A stretch of DNA of 32,092 nucleotides from assembly GCA_003934145.1 (NCBI GenBank), contig RSAS01000076.1:1-32092 (forward strand), given 5' to 3'. The translations under genes were made by a program, and so were the position numbers. The stretch is from Candidatus Viridilinea halotolerans (GTDB taxonomy: Bacteria; Chloroflexota; Chloroflexia; Chloroflexales; Chloroflexaceae). The first letter of the stretch is position 1; the number at the start of each line of letters is the position of its first letter. The notes beneath the pieces are model-generated. The model saw nothing but the letters and a program-made list of their open reading frames with translations. It did not search any database and was not told where the DNA came from. Positions 21,155 to 29,458 of the stretch are shown piece after piece.

Positions 21155-23149
21155 ATGTCCTTTCGTGTTGTTGCCCCCTACCAACCTAGTGGCGACCAGC
21201 CCGAGGCGCTTGCCCAACTTGTGGCGGGTGTGCAACAGGGCTTGCGTCAGCAAACCCTGCTCGGCGCGACGGGAACAGGTAAGACGGCGGTCATGTCTTG
21301 GATCTTTGAGCAGGTGCAGCGCCCCACGCTAGTCCTGGCCCATAATAAGACCCTCGTGTCGCAACTTTGGGCGGAATTTCGCGATTTCCTGCCCGATGCG
21401 GCGGTCGAGATGTTTATCTCCTACTACGATGAGTATACGCCTGAGGCCTATGTGCCCGCGAAGGATCTCTATATCGAGAAGGAGGCGTCAATCAATGAGG
21501 AGATTGATCGCCTGCGCCACGCCGCGACCCAGGCGCTGCTTACGCGCCGCGATGTCTTGATTGTCGCTTCGGTTTCGGCGATCTACGGCTTGGGTTCGCC
21601 CCACGACTACGGCCAAGTGATGCTGAGCCTGCGCCAAGGGGAGGTGCGCAACCGCGATAAATTGATGCGCCAGTTGCTCGATCTCCAGTTTGAGCGCAAC
21701 GACATTGATTTTCACCGGGGCACGTTTCGCGTGCGCGGCGATACGCTTGATATTATGCCCGCCAATAGCGAGACGGCGCTGCGTCTGGAGTTCTGGGGCG
21801 ATGAGTTAGAAAAGATCAGCGAGTTTGATCCGCTCACCGGCGAACTGCTCGTTGTGCGCACCATGGTCGAGATCTACCCGGCCAAGCACTTTGTCACCAC
21901 GAAGGAGCAGCTCGCCGTCGGGGTGCAGAGCATTCAGGGTGAACTCGCTACCCGCTTGCACGAGCTCGATGCTGACGGCAAGGTGCTGGAGGCGGCGCGC
22001 CTCAAACAGCGCACGATGTACGATCTGGAGATGCTCTCCGAGGTAGGGTACTGTTCGGGCATCGAGAACTACTCGCGCCACATGGATGGCCGTAGCCCCG
22101 GCCAGACGCCGTGGACGCTGCTTGACTATTTCCCCGATGACTTTTTGCTCTTTGTGGACGAGAGCCACATTACGCTGCCCCAGGTGCGCGGCATGTACTT
22201 GGGCGACCGCCAGCGCAAACAGACGCTGATAGATTATGGCTTCCGTCTGCCTTCGGCCCTCGATAATCGCCCGCTGCAGTTTGAAGAATTTAGCCAACAT
22301 CTCTACCAGGTGATCTACGTTTCGGCCACGCCCGGCCCCTTCGAGCGCGAACAGAGCCAGCAGACGGTGGAGCAGATCATTCGGCCTACCGGCCTGATCG
22401 ATCCGGTCATTCTCGTGCGGCCCACCCAGGGCCAAGTGGACGACCTGATCGCCGAGGTACGCCAACGTACCGCCAAGGGCCAGCGTGCCCTCGTTACCAC
22501 CCTGACCAAACGCATGGCCGAAGATCTGGCCGACTATCTTAAAGAGATCGGTATTCGCACGATGTACCTGCACGCCGATATTGACACTATCGAGCGTGTT
22601 GAAATCCTGCGCGACCTGCGTTTAGGCGTGTATGATGTCGTCGTAGGCATCAACCTGCTGCGTGAAGGGCTGGATCTGCCGGAAGTGAGCCTCGTCTGCA
22701 TTCTAGATGCTGATAAAGAGGGCTTCTTGCGCTCGGAGACATCCCTGATCCAGACGATTGGCCGGGCGGCGCGCCACATTGAGGGCACGGTGATCATGTA
22801 TGCCGACAAGCAGACCAATTCGATGCAGGCGGCCATCAGTGAGACGCAGCGCCGCCGCGATATTCAACAAGCCCACAACCTGCGCCACCAGATCACGCCG
22901 GTGGGCATCAGTAAAGGGGTGCGCGACCTGACTGATCGCATGCGGCGCATGGCTGAAGAGCGCAGCGCCTATCAGGTCAATGCGCCCGCCACGCCCGCCC
23001 TGGCCGCAATGCCACGCGACGAATTGCAAAAGCTGATCAAAGATCTCGAAAAGCAGATGAAGCAGGCCGCACGCGATCTGCAATTTGAACAAGCCGCAAC
23101 CTTGCGCGATCAGATTGTGGAATTGCGCAAGACGCTTGCGTTGGAATGA
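21155..23149 (+). CDS. uvrB: Excinuclease ABC subunit B
   Basis: 664-residue UvrB, the DNA-damage verification helicase of nucleotide excision repair, which binds UvrA and then UvrC. Walker A is GATGTGKT (37-44). The beta-hairpin region with aromatic residues is [20 protein letters not shown]. The Walker B-like box is DESH, followed by [34 protein letters not shown] and QTIGRAARH. The C-terminal UVR motif (about 622-657, [24 protein letters not shown]) contacts UvrC. Start is ATG 21155-21157 behind GGAG; the frame stays open upstream for 54 codons but only through repeat DNA. Length is normal for the family. The NERD gene follows after 3 bases. Confidence 0.98.
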   Translation: MSFRVVAPYQPSGDQPEALAQLVAGVQQGLRQQTLLGATGTGKTAVMSWIFEQVQRPTLVLAHNKTLVSQLWAEFRDFLPDAAVEMFISYYDEYTPEAYVPAKDLYIEKEASINEEIDRLRHAATQALLTRRDVLIVASVSAIYGLGSPHDYGQVMLSLRQGEVRNRDKLMRQLLDLQFERNDIDFHRGTFRVRGDTLDIMPANSETALRLEFWGDELEKISEFDPLTGELLVVRTMVEIYPAKHFVTTKEQLAVGVQSIQGELATRLHELDADGKVLEAARLKQRTMYDLEMLSEVGYCSGIENYSRHMDGRSPGQTPWTLLDYFPDDFLLFVDESHITLPQVRGMYLGDRQRKQTLIDYGFRLPSALDNRPLQFEEFSQHLYQVIYVSATPGPFEREQSQQTVEQIIRPTGLIDPVILVRPTQGQVDDLIAEVRQRTAKGQRALVTTLTKRMAEDLADYLKEIGIRTMYLHADIDTIERVEILRDLRLGVYDVVVGINLLREGLDLPEVSLVCILDADKEGFLRSETSLIQTIGRAARHIEGTVIMYADKQTNSMQAAISETQRRRDIQQAHNLRHQITPVGISKGVRDLTDRMRRMAEERSAYQVNAPATPALAAMPRDELQKLIKDLEKQMKQAARDLQFEQAATLRDQIVELRKTLALE

Positions 23150-23152
23150 AAA

Positions 23153-24475
23153 ATGGCAGTCCAAGTCTGGATCGGCGAAACGCCAGAACATCCCAACGAA
23201 CGCCGGGCGATCATGGCCCTGGCCAATGGCCTCCACGAGATGGAAGGTCTCTATTTGGTGCTGGCCAATTTTAGTGTGGGCGGACGCACCGTGGATATGG
23301 TAATTATCAAGCACGATGCGATCTTTATTTTAGAATTAAAACATTGCGATGGCAGAGTCTTAGGCAGTGTGAACGGGCCATGGTTTGTCGAAGGGCGTAA
23401 CGGTGAACGTAAACGGCTCAATCCGGGGCGCAAGAATCCTTACAACCAGGTCATTTCCTATTTCCATGCGCTGACCAATTTCCTGAATGAACATCGGCGC
23501 GAATTTCTCTCGGCGCAGAAGACGAGTGATATTGATTTTCGTACATGTAAACGTGCAGTCGTTATCGCACCAAATATTGAAGCAGATAGCGACATTGAAC
23601 TCGATTGGAAGGTAGAACTCAAGGGGCTAGATGAACTTCCGGCCTACCTGATCACCGAACGCTCCTCCGAGATTCAGTTGAGCGAAGAGGAGATGCTGGC
23701 GATTCCACAGTTGCTTCACTGCACCGCGTGGCACGAGATCAACACCGTGCTACGCGGCGTGGTGCCCGATCCGGCGGGCATGGCCGATCCTTTGGAAGAG
23801 ATTACGCTGAGCCGACCAGTGCCGCCGCCGCAAGCGCAACCCGTAGCCGAGGCGGCAGCGCCGCCCATGCCAGCGCAACCCAGCACCACCCGGCGCACCA
23901 TCGGCGCGGTCGTCCTCACCATTACGACCATACTACTCTTGGCCCTCGTGTTGCGTCCGGCGCCAACCCTACCCGTCGCCGATGCGCCCGCACGGCTGCC
24001 CGACGTCACCAGCGTAGCGACGAGTGAGCCGCTGCCGATCCAAGCCCTTGGTGCCACCACCCACTGCCAGTGGACAGGCTACCAACTGGTGGCCAAACGC
24101 TACGATCCCGCCACGCGCAGTTGGGTCAGCGTCGCCGAGGGTGGCGCAACTCCCGAACTCATTATCGCCCTTGAACAGATCACCGCCTGTACGGGCAATA
24201 TCAAGCTTACATGGAGCGTGCAAAACAACTGGGATCGCCCCGTCGAGTTTTCGCTCCAGGCGGCCAACATTCGCATCAGCGACGGCTTGGGCAACGAATA
24301 CCCGCTCGACGACAGCGCCGCGACCTCGGCGACGCTGGTCGTTGCGCCGGGCAACCAAGAGCGCGGCAGCGCCACCGCCAAGCGCCCACTGAGCAGCAGC
24401 GCCACCTCATTGCTTGTGCGCCTGCACGAACAGCCCTTTGGCGAGGCGAGTTTTGTGGTAGCGTTACAGCCGTAG
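23153..24475 (+). CDS. NERD-domain protein with one membrane helix
   Basis: 440-residue protein. Residues 10-130 form a nuclease-related domain (NERD), a PD-(D/E)XK-like fold: Asp48 in TVDMVIIKHDAIFILELK with Glu61 and Lys63 in the expected places. A linker rich in Pro and Ala (220-247) and one transmembrane helix (about 250-267, GAVVLTITTILLLALVL) follow. The C-terminal 170 residues look like an extracytoplasmic beta-rich domain (ITACTGNIKLTWSVQNNWDRPVEFSLQAANIRI), similar in style to DUF4352-type domains. The nuclease-like part would face the cytoplasm. It starts 3 bases after the uvrB stop, hence co-transcription is likely. Function unknown; a repair link is only suggested by position. Confidence 0.85.
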   Translation: MAVQVWIGETPEHPNERRAIMALANGLHEMEGLYLVLANFSVGGRTVDMVIIKHDAIFILELKHCDGRVLGSVNGPWFVEGRNGERKRLNPGRKNPYNQVISYFHALTNFLNEHRREFLSAQKTSDIDFRTCKRAVVIAPNIEADSDIELDWKVELKGLDELPAYLITERSSEIQLSEEEMLAIPQLLHCTAWHEINTVLRGVVPDPAGMADPLEEITLSRPVPPPQAQPVAEAAAPPMPAQPSTTRRTIGAVVLTITTILLLALVLRPAPTLPVADAPARLPDVTSVATSEPLPIQALGATTHCQWTGYQLVAKRYDPATRSWVSVAEGGATPELIIALEQITACTGNIKLTWSVQNNWDRPVEFSLQAANIRISDGLGNEYPLDDSAATSATLVVAPGNQERGSATAKRPLSSSATSLLVRLHEQPFGEASFVVALQP

Positions 24476-24510
24476 GCGGGCGTGGGCGAACCAGGTTCGC
24501 CCACGCCCGC
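24476..24510. repeat. Family I hairpin filling the gap between two convergent stop codons
   Basis: Perfect 17-bp arms 24476-24492 and 24494-24510 around one A. It begins on the base after the NERD stop (24473-24475) and ends on the base before the stop of the opposite-strand HicA-like remnant (24511-24513). Confidence 0.88.
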
Positions 24511-24678
24511 TCATAAATCCTTCGGCGTTAAACCAGTATGTTTGGCGATACGGGCCAACATGCATGGGCCGATTTCCTCGTCATCGTGAAATGCGAAGAC
24601 CACATCTGACCAGTCTGGATGGGCTAAAATACATAGTTCTTCAGATAATGTTTCTGGAACCTCCAGGATGGTGGGTGG
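24511..24678 (-). pseudogene. HicA-like toxin remnant (5' end lost)
   Basis: The frame ending at TGA 24511-24513 reads VVFAFHDDEEIGPCMLARIAKHTGLTPKDL, which resembles the C-terminal half of HicA-type mRNA interferase toxins (the VPFH then IAKxxGLT pattern). The upstream half is not HicA-like and has no plausible start: it runs straight into the GC hairpin at 24685-24707. It lies directly downstream of a HicB-like gene, the partner expected for HicA. The assignment is by pattern and only moderately sure. Confidence 0.5.
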
Positions 24679-24684
24679 GGTTTT

Positions 24685-24707
24685 AGGGGAGGGCTTCGCC
24701 CTCCCCT
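24685..24707. repeat. GC hairpin at the HicA-like break point
   Basis: 10-bp arms AGGGGAGGGC and complement around TTC. A similar sequence occurs near 27680-27700. It sits between the HicB stop and the HicA-like remnant. Confidence 0.75.
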
Positions 24708-24740
24708 AGCCCCTCCCTTCCAGATTCTTTTTCTGAAGGA

Positions 24741-24896
24741 CTATAGCCGTTCTGCCAGCACACGTAGCGCCAACGCCTTGGCGCGTGCAACCGCTTCTTC
24801 GCGCGTTGTGCCATAGGCGAGAACTCCGGCCAGTTCAAGGATCTCGGCAATCCAACGCTGGTCGGTTTCTTGTTCGGTTTCAATCGTAAAGGTCAT
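24741..24896 (-). CDS. HicB-like antitoxin, short
   Basis: 51-residue protein matching the HicB family antitoxin core: MTFTIETEQETDQRWIAEIL, then ELAGVLAYGTTREEAVARAKALALRVLAERL, the typical partial RNase H-like fold with the YG-TREEA helix. HicB neutralises the HicA mRNA interferase and often represses its own operon. There is no extra DNA-binding domain, and the length is at the short end of the family. ATG 24894-24896 is preceded by GAGGAG (about 24900-24905). It begins 14 bases after the Gfo/Idh stop, so it may be read from that transcript. With the toxin apparently broken, it may be an orphan. Confidence 0.75.
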   Translation of the reverse strand: MTFTIETEQETDQRWIAEILELAGVLAYGTTREEAVARAKALALRVLAERL

Positions 24897-24910
24897 GTGC
24901 TGCTCCTCTT

Positions 24911-25924
24911 TTACGCACCCACATGAGCAAACTGCTCACTATTGGCCCGGCCATGGCGCAGCAACTCTTTGGCGAGGCGCAGCGCACGCAGCCCTTCTGC
25001 ACCGCTGACTTTGGGCGGGTGCAGGCCGCGCACGGCGTTGCCGAAAGCGCGCAACTCTTCGAGCAGCGGCTCGCGGCGCGGCACCTTCTGGCGAATCACG
25101 CGCCCTTCCGTCACGCCGATGCGCGCCAGATCCTGCCACTGTTTGCTCTGGCAAGAATCGTTCTCGTAAAACGTGAGATCCTGGGTCAGATAGTTGGCGA
25201 CAAACATGCCCTGCTCGCCAATGATGCTCAACTCGCGGATCTTGGTAGGCGTGAGCCAATTGATGTCTACGTTGCCCAAGACACCATTCTCAAAGCGTAG
25301 AATCGCACTAAAAATATCCTCGTGGGTCTCATGAATGTGGCGGTGCAATTCGACATGCATGCGCGTAATCGGCATTTCCAGGAGGTAACTGAGAATGTCC
25401 ATCTCGTGGGTGGCGAGGTCAATGATCACCCCGACATCCATGATGCGCGGCGGGAAGGGGCCGACGCGGCGCGCCGCCACTTGGTAGATGCGCCCCAGTT
25501 CCTGATCAACGAGTTGCTGCTTGAGAGCGATGATCGCCGGATTGAAGCGCTCGATGTGGCCCACGGTCAGCACCACGCCAGCTTTATGGGCGGCATCAAT
25601 GATTGCTTGGCCCTGTTCGAGCGTGGCTGCGATGGGCTTCTCGATCAGCAGCGCCACGCCACGGGCGATCACGGTTTGGGCCACGGTAAAGTGTTCAGCC
25701 GTAGGCACGACCACCGAAACCATATCGAGTTGCTCTTGCTCCAGCATGGTTTCATAGTCGCTATAGGCCTTGCAGCGGTAGATGCCGCCGACGCGTTGGG
25801 CCGTCGCCGCATTGGCATCACACACGGCAACAAGGTCAATATCCTCCATCCCGGCATAGACACGGGCATGGTTGTAGCCCATACTACCTACCCCGATCAC
25901 TGCGGCACGAAGTGGTTGAGACAT
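24911..25924 (-). CDS. Gfo/Idh/MocA family NAD(P)-dependent sugar dehydrogenase
   Basis: 337-residue oxidoreductase. The N-terminal Rossmann fold has GVGSMG (11-16) in AAVIGVGSMGYNHARVY, VCDAN at the end of strand 2 and the family's EKP (95-97). The C-terminal domain has VGHIERFNPA and the catalytic-type DVGVIIDLATHEMDIL (Asp169, His173). It resembles the group that oxidises nucleotide sugars such as UDP-GlcNAc derivatives at C3, and the neighbouring DegT aminotransferase (29926-31005) would fit amination of such a ketone. ATG 25922-25924 has a good AAGGAG ribosome site. The substrate is inferred from context. Confidence 0.92.
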   Translation of the reverse strand: MSQPLRAAVIGVGSMGYNHARVYAGMEDIDLVAVCDANAATAQRVGGIYRCKAYSDYETMLEQEQLDMVSVVVPTAEHFTVAQTVIARGVALLIEKPIAATLEQGQAIIDAAHKAGVVLTVGHIERFNPAIIALKQQLVDQELGRIYQVAARRVGPFPPRIMDVGVIIDLATHEMDILSYLLEMPITRMHVELHRHIHETHEDIFSAILRFENGVLGNVDINWLTPTKIRELSIIGEQGMFVANYLTQDLTFYENDSCQSKQWQDLARIGVTEGRVIRQKVPRREPLLEELRAFGNAVRGLHPPKVSGAEGLRALRLAKELLRHGRANSEQFAHVGA

Positions 25925-26175
25925 CGTCGATCTCCTTATTCCTCTTTTTCGTTGCGTATGGGGGGTGTGACCAAAATTTGTGGGGCTGCGCCCCCCTGCC
26001 GGGCGGGGGAAGGATGCGAGGGAACCAGGTTCCCTCGCGCACCCATCCCAAGCCCTACGTGGGGGAGCGGGCGCACGGCCCCCGAAGATTTCCCCCCTGC
26101 CGGGCGGGGGAAGGATGCGAGGGAACTAGGTTCCCTCGCGCACCCTTCCCAAGGCATCCCCCCCCGCAAATCTCC
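25925..26175. repeat. Two hairpin modules upstream of the Gfo/Idh gene
   Basis: Two similar modules, each with CCCTGCCGGGCGGGGGAAGGATGCGAGG-like sequence and a family I hairpin: 26016-26038 (AACCAGGTT core) and 26117-26139 (AACTAGGTT core), both with GCGAGGG outer arms. No gene seen. The modules resemble the 140-bp units at 29451-29921. Confidence 0.8.
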
Positions 26176-27651
26176 TTAAAATGCCCCGTGGCCCGAAATC
26201 ACCACCTGGATGGTACGCAAAATGATGTGGAGATCGAGCCAGAGCGAATAGTTGCGGATGTAGTGCATATCAAGGCGGACGCGATCTTCGTAGCCGAGGT
26301 TGCTGCGCCCGCTAATCTGCCAGAGGCCGGTGAGACCGGGACGTACCGTGAAGAGGTTGTGGCGCCAGCGTCCGAAGAAGTGAACCTCATCAACGGTAAT
26401 CATACGTGGGCCGACGATACTCATCTGACCGAGCAACACATTAACCAACTGGGGCAACTCATCAATGCTCGTGCGACGAATGAAGCGCCCCAACTTGGTG
26501 GTACGCGGGTCGTCCTTCAATTTGCCATGCTGCTTCAACTCGCGTTGCTGTTCGGGGGTAAGCAGTGCATCGCCTTCAACGCGCATTGAGCGAAACTTGT
26601 AGGCATCAAAGGTCTTATTGTCCACTCCCATCACCCGGCGGCGATGAATAATGGGCCCAGGGCTATCGAAGCGAATCCAGATGGCGATAACCAGCAAAAG
26701 CGGACTCAGGCAGAGCAGACCGCCGAAGGCACCAACTCGATCAACCACCGCCTTGATGAAGGCACGTGCACCACTGATGCGCGTCTTGCCCAAGTTGAGC
26801 AGCGGCACCCCGCCCAGTTCGCGCACATGCACTCCGATTGTGAGAATCTCGAAGAGGCCGGGCGCCAGCAAAACATTAAGCCGCTTGAGCGTCTCCATGG
26901 CGCCGTAAATGGTTGCCATGCGTTCACGCACCAGGGCGGTGTCGGTGATAATCACCGTATCCACTTCCAGATCTTTCACGATTCGTTCAAAATCACTGAC
27001 CGCACCAATGACTTTCTTACCTGGAATAATCTGCGTATCCAGCGGCAATTGATCATCAACAAAACCCACAATGTTGACACCACTAATCGGCGAGTTGTTA
27101 AGCTGATCTGCAATGATGCGACTCTCGGCATTCGCCCCCAAAATCAACAAATTCTGCTGCAACTTGCCGCGACTGCGCATACGATAGACGGTGCGCCGGG
27201 CACCAAAGCGCCAGAGGATGGTCAAGGAGAGCGTCGCGATCCAGGCGATAATCAGCCAGCCGCGGGCAATCAAAAAGTCGGGTTGAACAAAGGTGATCAT
27301 GATCACCAAGAGCATACCCAGCGAAGAGGCGTTAAAGATACGCTCATACTCTTGGGTGCCGCCGAAGAGGTTGCGCGGATCGTAGAGGCCATAGAACCGG
27401 AAGAGGAGTAGCCAAGTCGGGACGAGGATAGCGATAAGGGCGGCGTAGAAGGCAGTACGCGCACTGCCTTCATTAGAAAATTGCCATTCAAATTGAAAAC
27501 GCATGAGATAGGCAATACCAAAACCACACGTCAGCACAAACATATCACCAAGTGCGAGTCCACTCAATACTTTGCGCATGTCGCGCCGCCGTTCCTCGTC
27601 TCTGGCTGTAGGCTGCATAGTGGTTGTCGTTTTTATGACCTGGCTACTCAT
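26176..27651 (-). CDS. Polyprenyl-phosphate hexose-1-phosphate transferase (exopolysaccharide initiation)
   Basis: 491-residue membrane enzyme of the PNPT-like bacterial sugar transferase family (WbaP/CpsE type), which loads the first sugar phosphate from a UDP-sugar onto undecaprenyl phosphate. The N-terminal half has about four membrane helices, then a Rossmann-like cytoplasmic part (LLILGANAESRIIADQL). The membrane segment GAFGGLLCLSPLLLVIAIWI leads into the catalytic domain: DSPGPIIHRRRVMG, YKFRSM, TSIDELPQLVNVLLGQMSIVGPRM and RPGLTGLWQISGRS. Start ATG 27649-27651 lacks a clear ribosome site. It starts assembly of a surface polysaccharide, together with its neighbours on the same strand. 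Confidence 0.95.
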   Translation of the reverse strand: MSSQVIKTTTTMQPTARDEERRRDMRKVLSGLALGDMFVLTCGFGIAYLMRFQFEWQFSNEGSARTAFYAALIAILVPTWLLLFRFYGLYDPRNLFGGTQEYERIFNASSLGMLLVIMITFVQPDFLIARGWLIIAWIATLSLTILWRFGARRTVYRMRSRGKLQQNLLILGANAESRIIADQLNNSPISGVNIVGFVDDQLPLDTQIIPGKKVIGAVSDFERIVKDLEVDTVIITDTALVRERMATIYGAMETLKRLNVLLAPGLFEILTIGVHVRELGGVPLLNLGKTRISGARAFIKAVVDRVGAFGGLLCLSPLLLVIAIWIRFDSPGPIIHRRRVMGVDNKTFDAYKFRSMRVEGDALLTPEQQRELKQHGKLKDDPRTTKLGRFIRRTSIDELPQLVNVLLGQMSIVGPRMITVDEVHFFGRWRHNLFTVRPGLTGLWQISGRSNLGYEDRVRLDMHYIRNYSLWLDLHIILRTIQVVISGHGAF

Positions 27652-27951
27652 AATTCGGCCCTATTCTAGGGTGAGGCTAGGGGAGGGCGAAGCCCTCGCC
27701 CATACGTATGAAGCTTAGGGCTACTACCCTAAAAACTCGCTGATGGGACAAGCCCCAAACCCTGTTTTTTTGTTGTGTGTTGGTGACTTTGTCGCCAACA
27801 CACAACAAAAGGCGTTGTTAGCGCACATACGTCCTCGGCGCGGGCCGCTGGCTGAGCCTGTCGAAGCCACAGGCTCGCTAGCTGAGCCGGTCGAAGTCGG
27901 CGAGCCGCCCCCTTGCAAGCCCAAGGCTTTTTCGCGCCAACAAACCATCCC
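27652..27951. repeat. Repeat-filled gap upstream of the sugar transferase gene
   Basis: Holds a GGGGAGGGC-GAA-GCCCTC hairpin (near 27680-27699), the family II hairpin 27768-27810 and a tandem pair of the 16-mer GCTGAGCCTGTCGAAG (27851-27866) and its one-base variant (27881-27896) with 30-bp spacing. No gene seen. Confidence 0.75.
27768..27810. repeat. Family II hairpin, divergent apex
   Basis: 20-bp arms 27768-27787 and 27791-27810 around TTT, with one G-T pair. The apex is TTGGTGAC/GTCGCCAA instead of GGCGGC, and the lower stem is TTTTGTTGTGTG. Confidence 0.78.
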
Positions 27952-27953
27952 TT

Positions 27954-28085
27954 AGGCATGTTTCAGAATCGGCCATTCCAGCTTGACAGTTCGTAGTAGG
28001 GGCTTTAGCCCCGTATGGACGTGTAATAGGGCTAAAGCCCCTACTACGAACCATGCAGACTGTCAAACGAGTTTGAAACATGCCT
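27954..28085. mobile_element. 132-bp palindromic MITE-like element
   Basis: Outer inverted repeats AGGCATGTTTCA (27954-27965) and its exact complement (28074-28085), and an inner perfect 22-bp stem (27990-28011 and 28029-28050) built on GTAGTAGGGGCTTTAGCCC. The last base of the outer repeat is the first plus-strand base of the FAD-oxidoreductase stop codon. There is no coding capacity, so movement would need a transposase elsewhere. Confidence 0.72.
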
Positions 28086-29386
28086 TAGCGTAGCTCAATG
28101 GCTACTTGGCGGGCAAAACTACAGACCGACTCGCCATTGGTGAGTTGGGGATAGATCTGGCTGGTGTTGGCGAGGTACAAGCCACTGATGGCGCTGCGTA
28201 GCGTGGGAATCAGATCGGTTGCTCCGACGGGATGGAGTGGCTCGACGTAGCGTTCGCGCCCGATGCGCACAGCAGCGATGGTGCCTTCATGTAACTTGGG
28301 AAACATCTGGCGCAGGTAGCCCAAGAACTTTTCCTTGAGTTGCGCGTCATCCATCTGGGCGTAGGGGCTGTTGGGGGCGACATACTTGGGTAGGTAGATC
28401 AGATGAAAGCCGCCGACGTGGCTCGGATCGATCAGGTTGGTGGTTTCGATGATGCCGGTGAAGGGAATGCGCTCGTCGGTGATGTTGAGGGTGTAGTAGG
28501 GCGTGAGGCTGTGGCGTAGCACCACAAGCATACAGACGATTCCCAAGTAACCGTCGAGTTGGCCCCACTGGGCGTCAACGTCCACCGCTGCGGGGGGCAA
28601 CAAGCGGCGCGCAATGGGTGTTTGTGTGGTTAGTACTACACGTGTACTTGCAATTTCCTGGCCATCCACGCTGAGGCCAACCACCTGCCGGTCGGCAATG
28701 CGCACTTGATCCACCGTGGCCCCCAGCGTAATTGTGCCGCCACGGGCGCAAATCGCCGCCGCAAGGGCGTCAACCAATTCCTGGTAGCCATTGGGCAGGT
28801 AGCACATCATCTCTTGGCTGCCGCCTTTGGTGCGCGTATCGGTTGTGCGCACCAAGCGCGACCAGATGTAGGTGGCGGGAACCTGGCTAAAATCGCCGTC
28901 AAACTTCGCCCGCAGCAGCGGCGTCCAGATATTGCGCGTTGCCGTCTTGCCACTCAGCCCCTCCAGCCACGCGGTCACCGGCAGTTGTTCCAAGGCCCGC
29001 CAGTCTTTGATGCCCCGGCAGGCCAAAATGGTGTAGGCCAAGCGTATACGATCCAGCATACTTAACGGTGGAAAGCGTAAGAATTCTAACGGCGTAGTCA
29101 TTGGGTAGGTCTGCGCAGCGTGGTAGAAACCCATTTTCGTTGCCACCATGCCGACGCGGCTACGCAGGCCCAACTCCTCCAACAGTCCCATAATGGTTCG
29201 GTCGCTACTCAAAATCGCGTGGTAGTAGCGGTCGCAACTCACCCCACCAAGCTCGTCCAGAGTGGTGCGGCCCATCAACCCGCCGAGGCTGGTGCTGCGC
29301 TCCCAGACGCGTACCGGCGTCCCGCCCTTGAGTAGTTCGTAGGCCATAGTGAGGCCGAGGATGCCACCGCCAATGATGTCGATCAT
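28085..29386 (-). CDS. FAD-dependent oxidoreductase (amine oxidase / protoporphyrinogen oxidase-like)
   Basis: 433-residue flavoprotein. The dinucleotide-binding motif is at the very N-terminus (IIGGGILGLTMAYELLKGG), followed by the family's second signature VRVWERSTSLGGLMG and a C-terminal FAD-contact region GLYLANTSQIYPQLTNGES. It belongs to the broad group of amine-oxidase-like NAD(P)/FAD proteins often found among glycosyltransferase genes. UDP-galactopyranose mutase and protoporphyrinogen oxidase are distant relatives. Start is ATG 29384-29386, directly before the Rossmann strand; the frame is open far upstream but only through repeats. The 140-bp array lies between it and the DegT gene. 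Substrate unknown. Confidence 0.88.
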   Translation of the reverse strand: MIDIIGGGILGLTMAYELLKGGTPVRVWERSTSLGGLMGRTTLDELGGVSCDRYYHAILSSDRTIMGLLEELGLRSRVGMVATKMGFYHAAQTYPMTTPLEFLRFPPLSMLDRIRLAYTILACRGIKDWRALEQLPVTAWLEGLSGKTATRNIWTPLLRAKFDGDFSQVPATYIWSRLVRTTDTRTKGGSQEMMCYLPNGYQELVDALAAAICARGGTITLGATVDQVRIADRQVVGLSVDGQEIASTRVVLTTQTPIARRLLPPAAVDVDAQWGQLDGYLGIVCMLVVLRHSLTPYYTLNITDERIPFTGIIETTNLIDPSHVGGFHLIYLPKYVAPNSPYAQMDDAQLKEKFLGYLRQMFPKLHEGTIAAVRIGRERYVEPLHPVGATDLIPTLRSAISGLYLANTSQIYPQLTNGESVCSFARQVAIELR

Positions 29387-29405
29387 GTTTCTTTCTCTCT
29401 GGTTC

Positions 29406-29458
29406 TGTCTTTTTGGGACGCTTGGGCGGCGACGCCGCCCAAACGCCCCAAAAAGACT
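29406..29458. repeat. Family II hairpin upstream of the FAD-oxidoreductase gene
   Basis: 25-bp arms 29406-29430 and 29434-29458 around GAC, with two mismatches; apex GGGCGGC/GCCGCCC. It overlaps the first bases of the 140-bp array. Confidence 0.75.
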
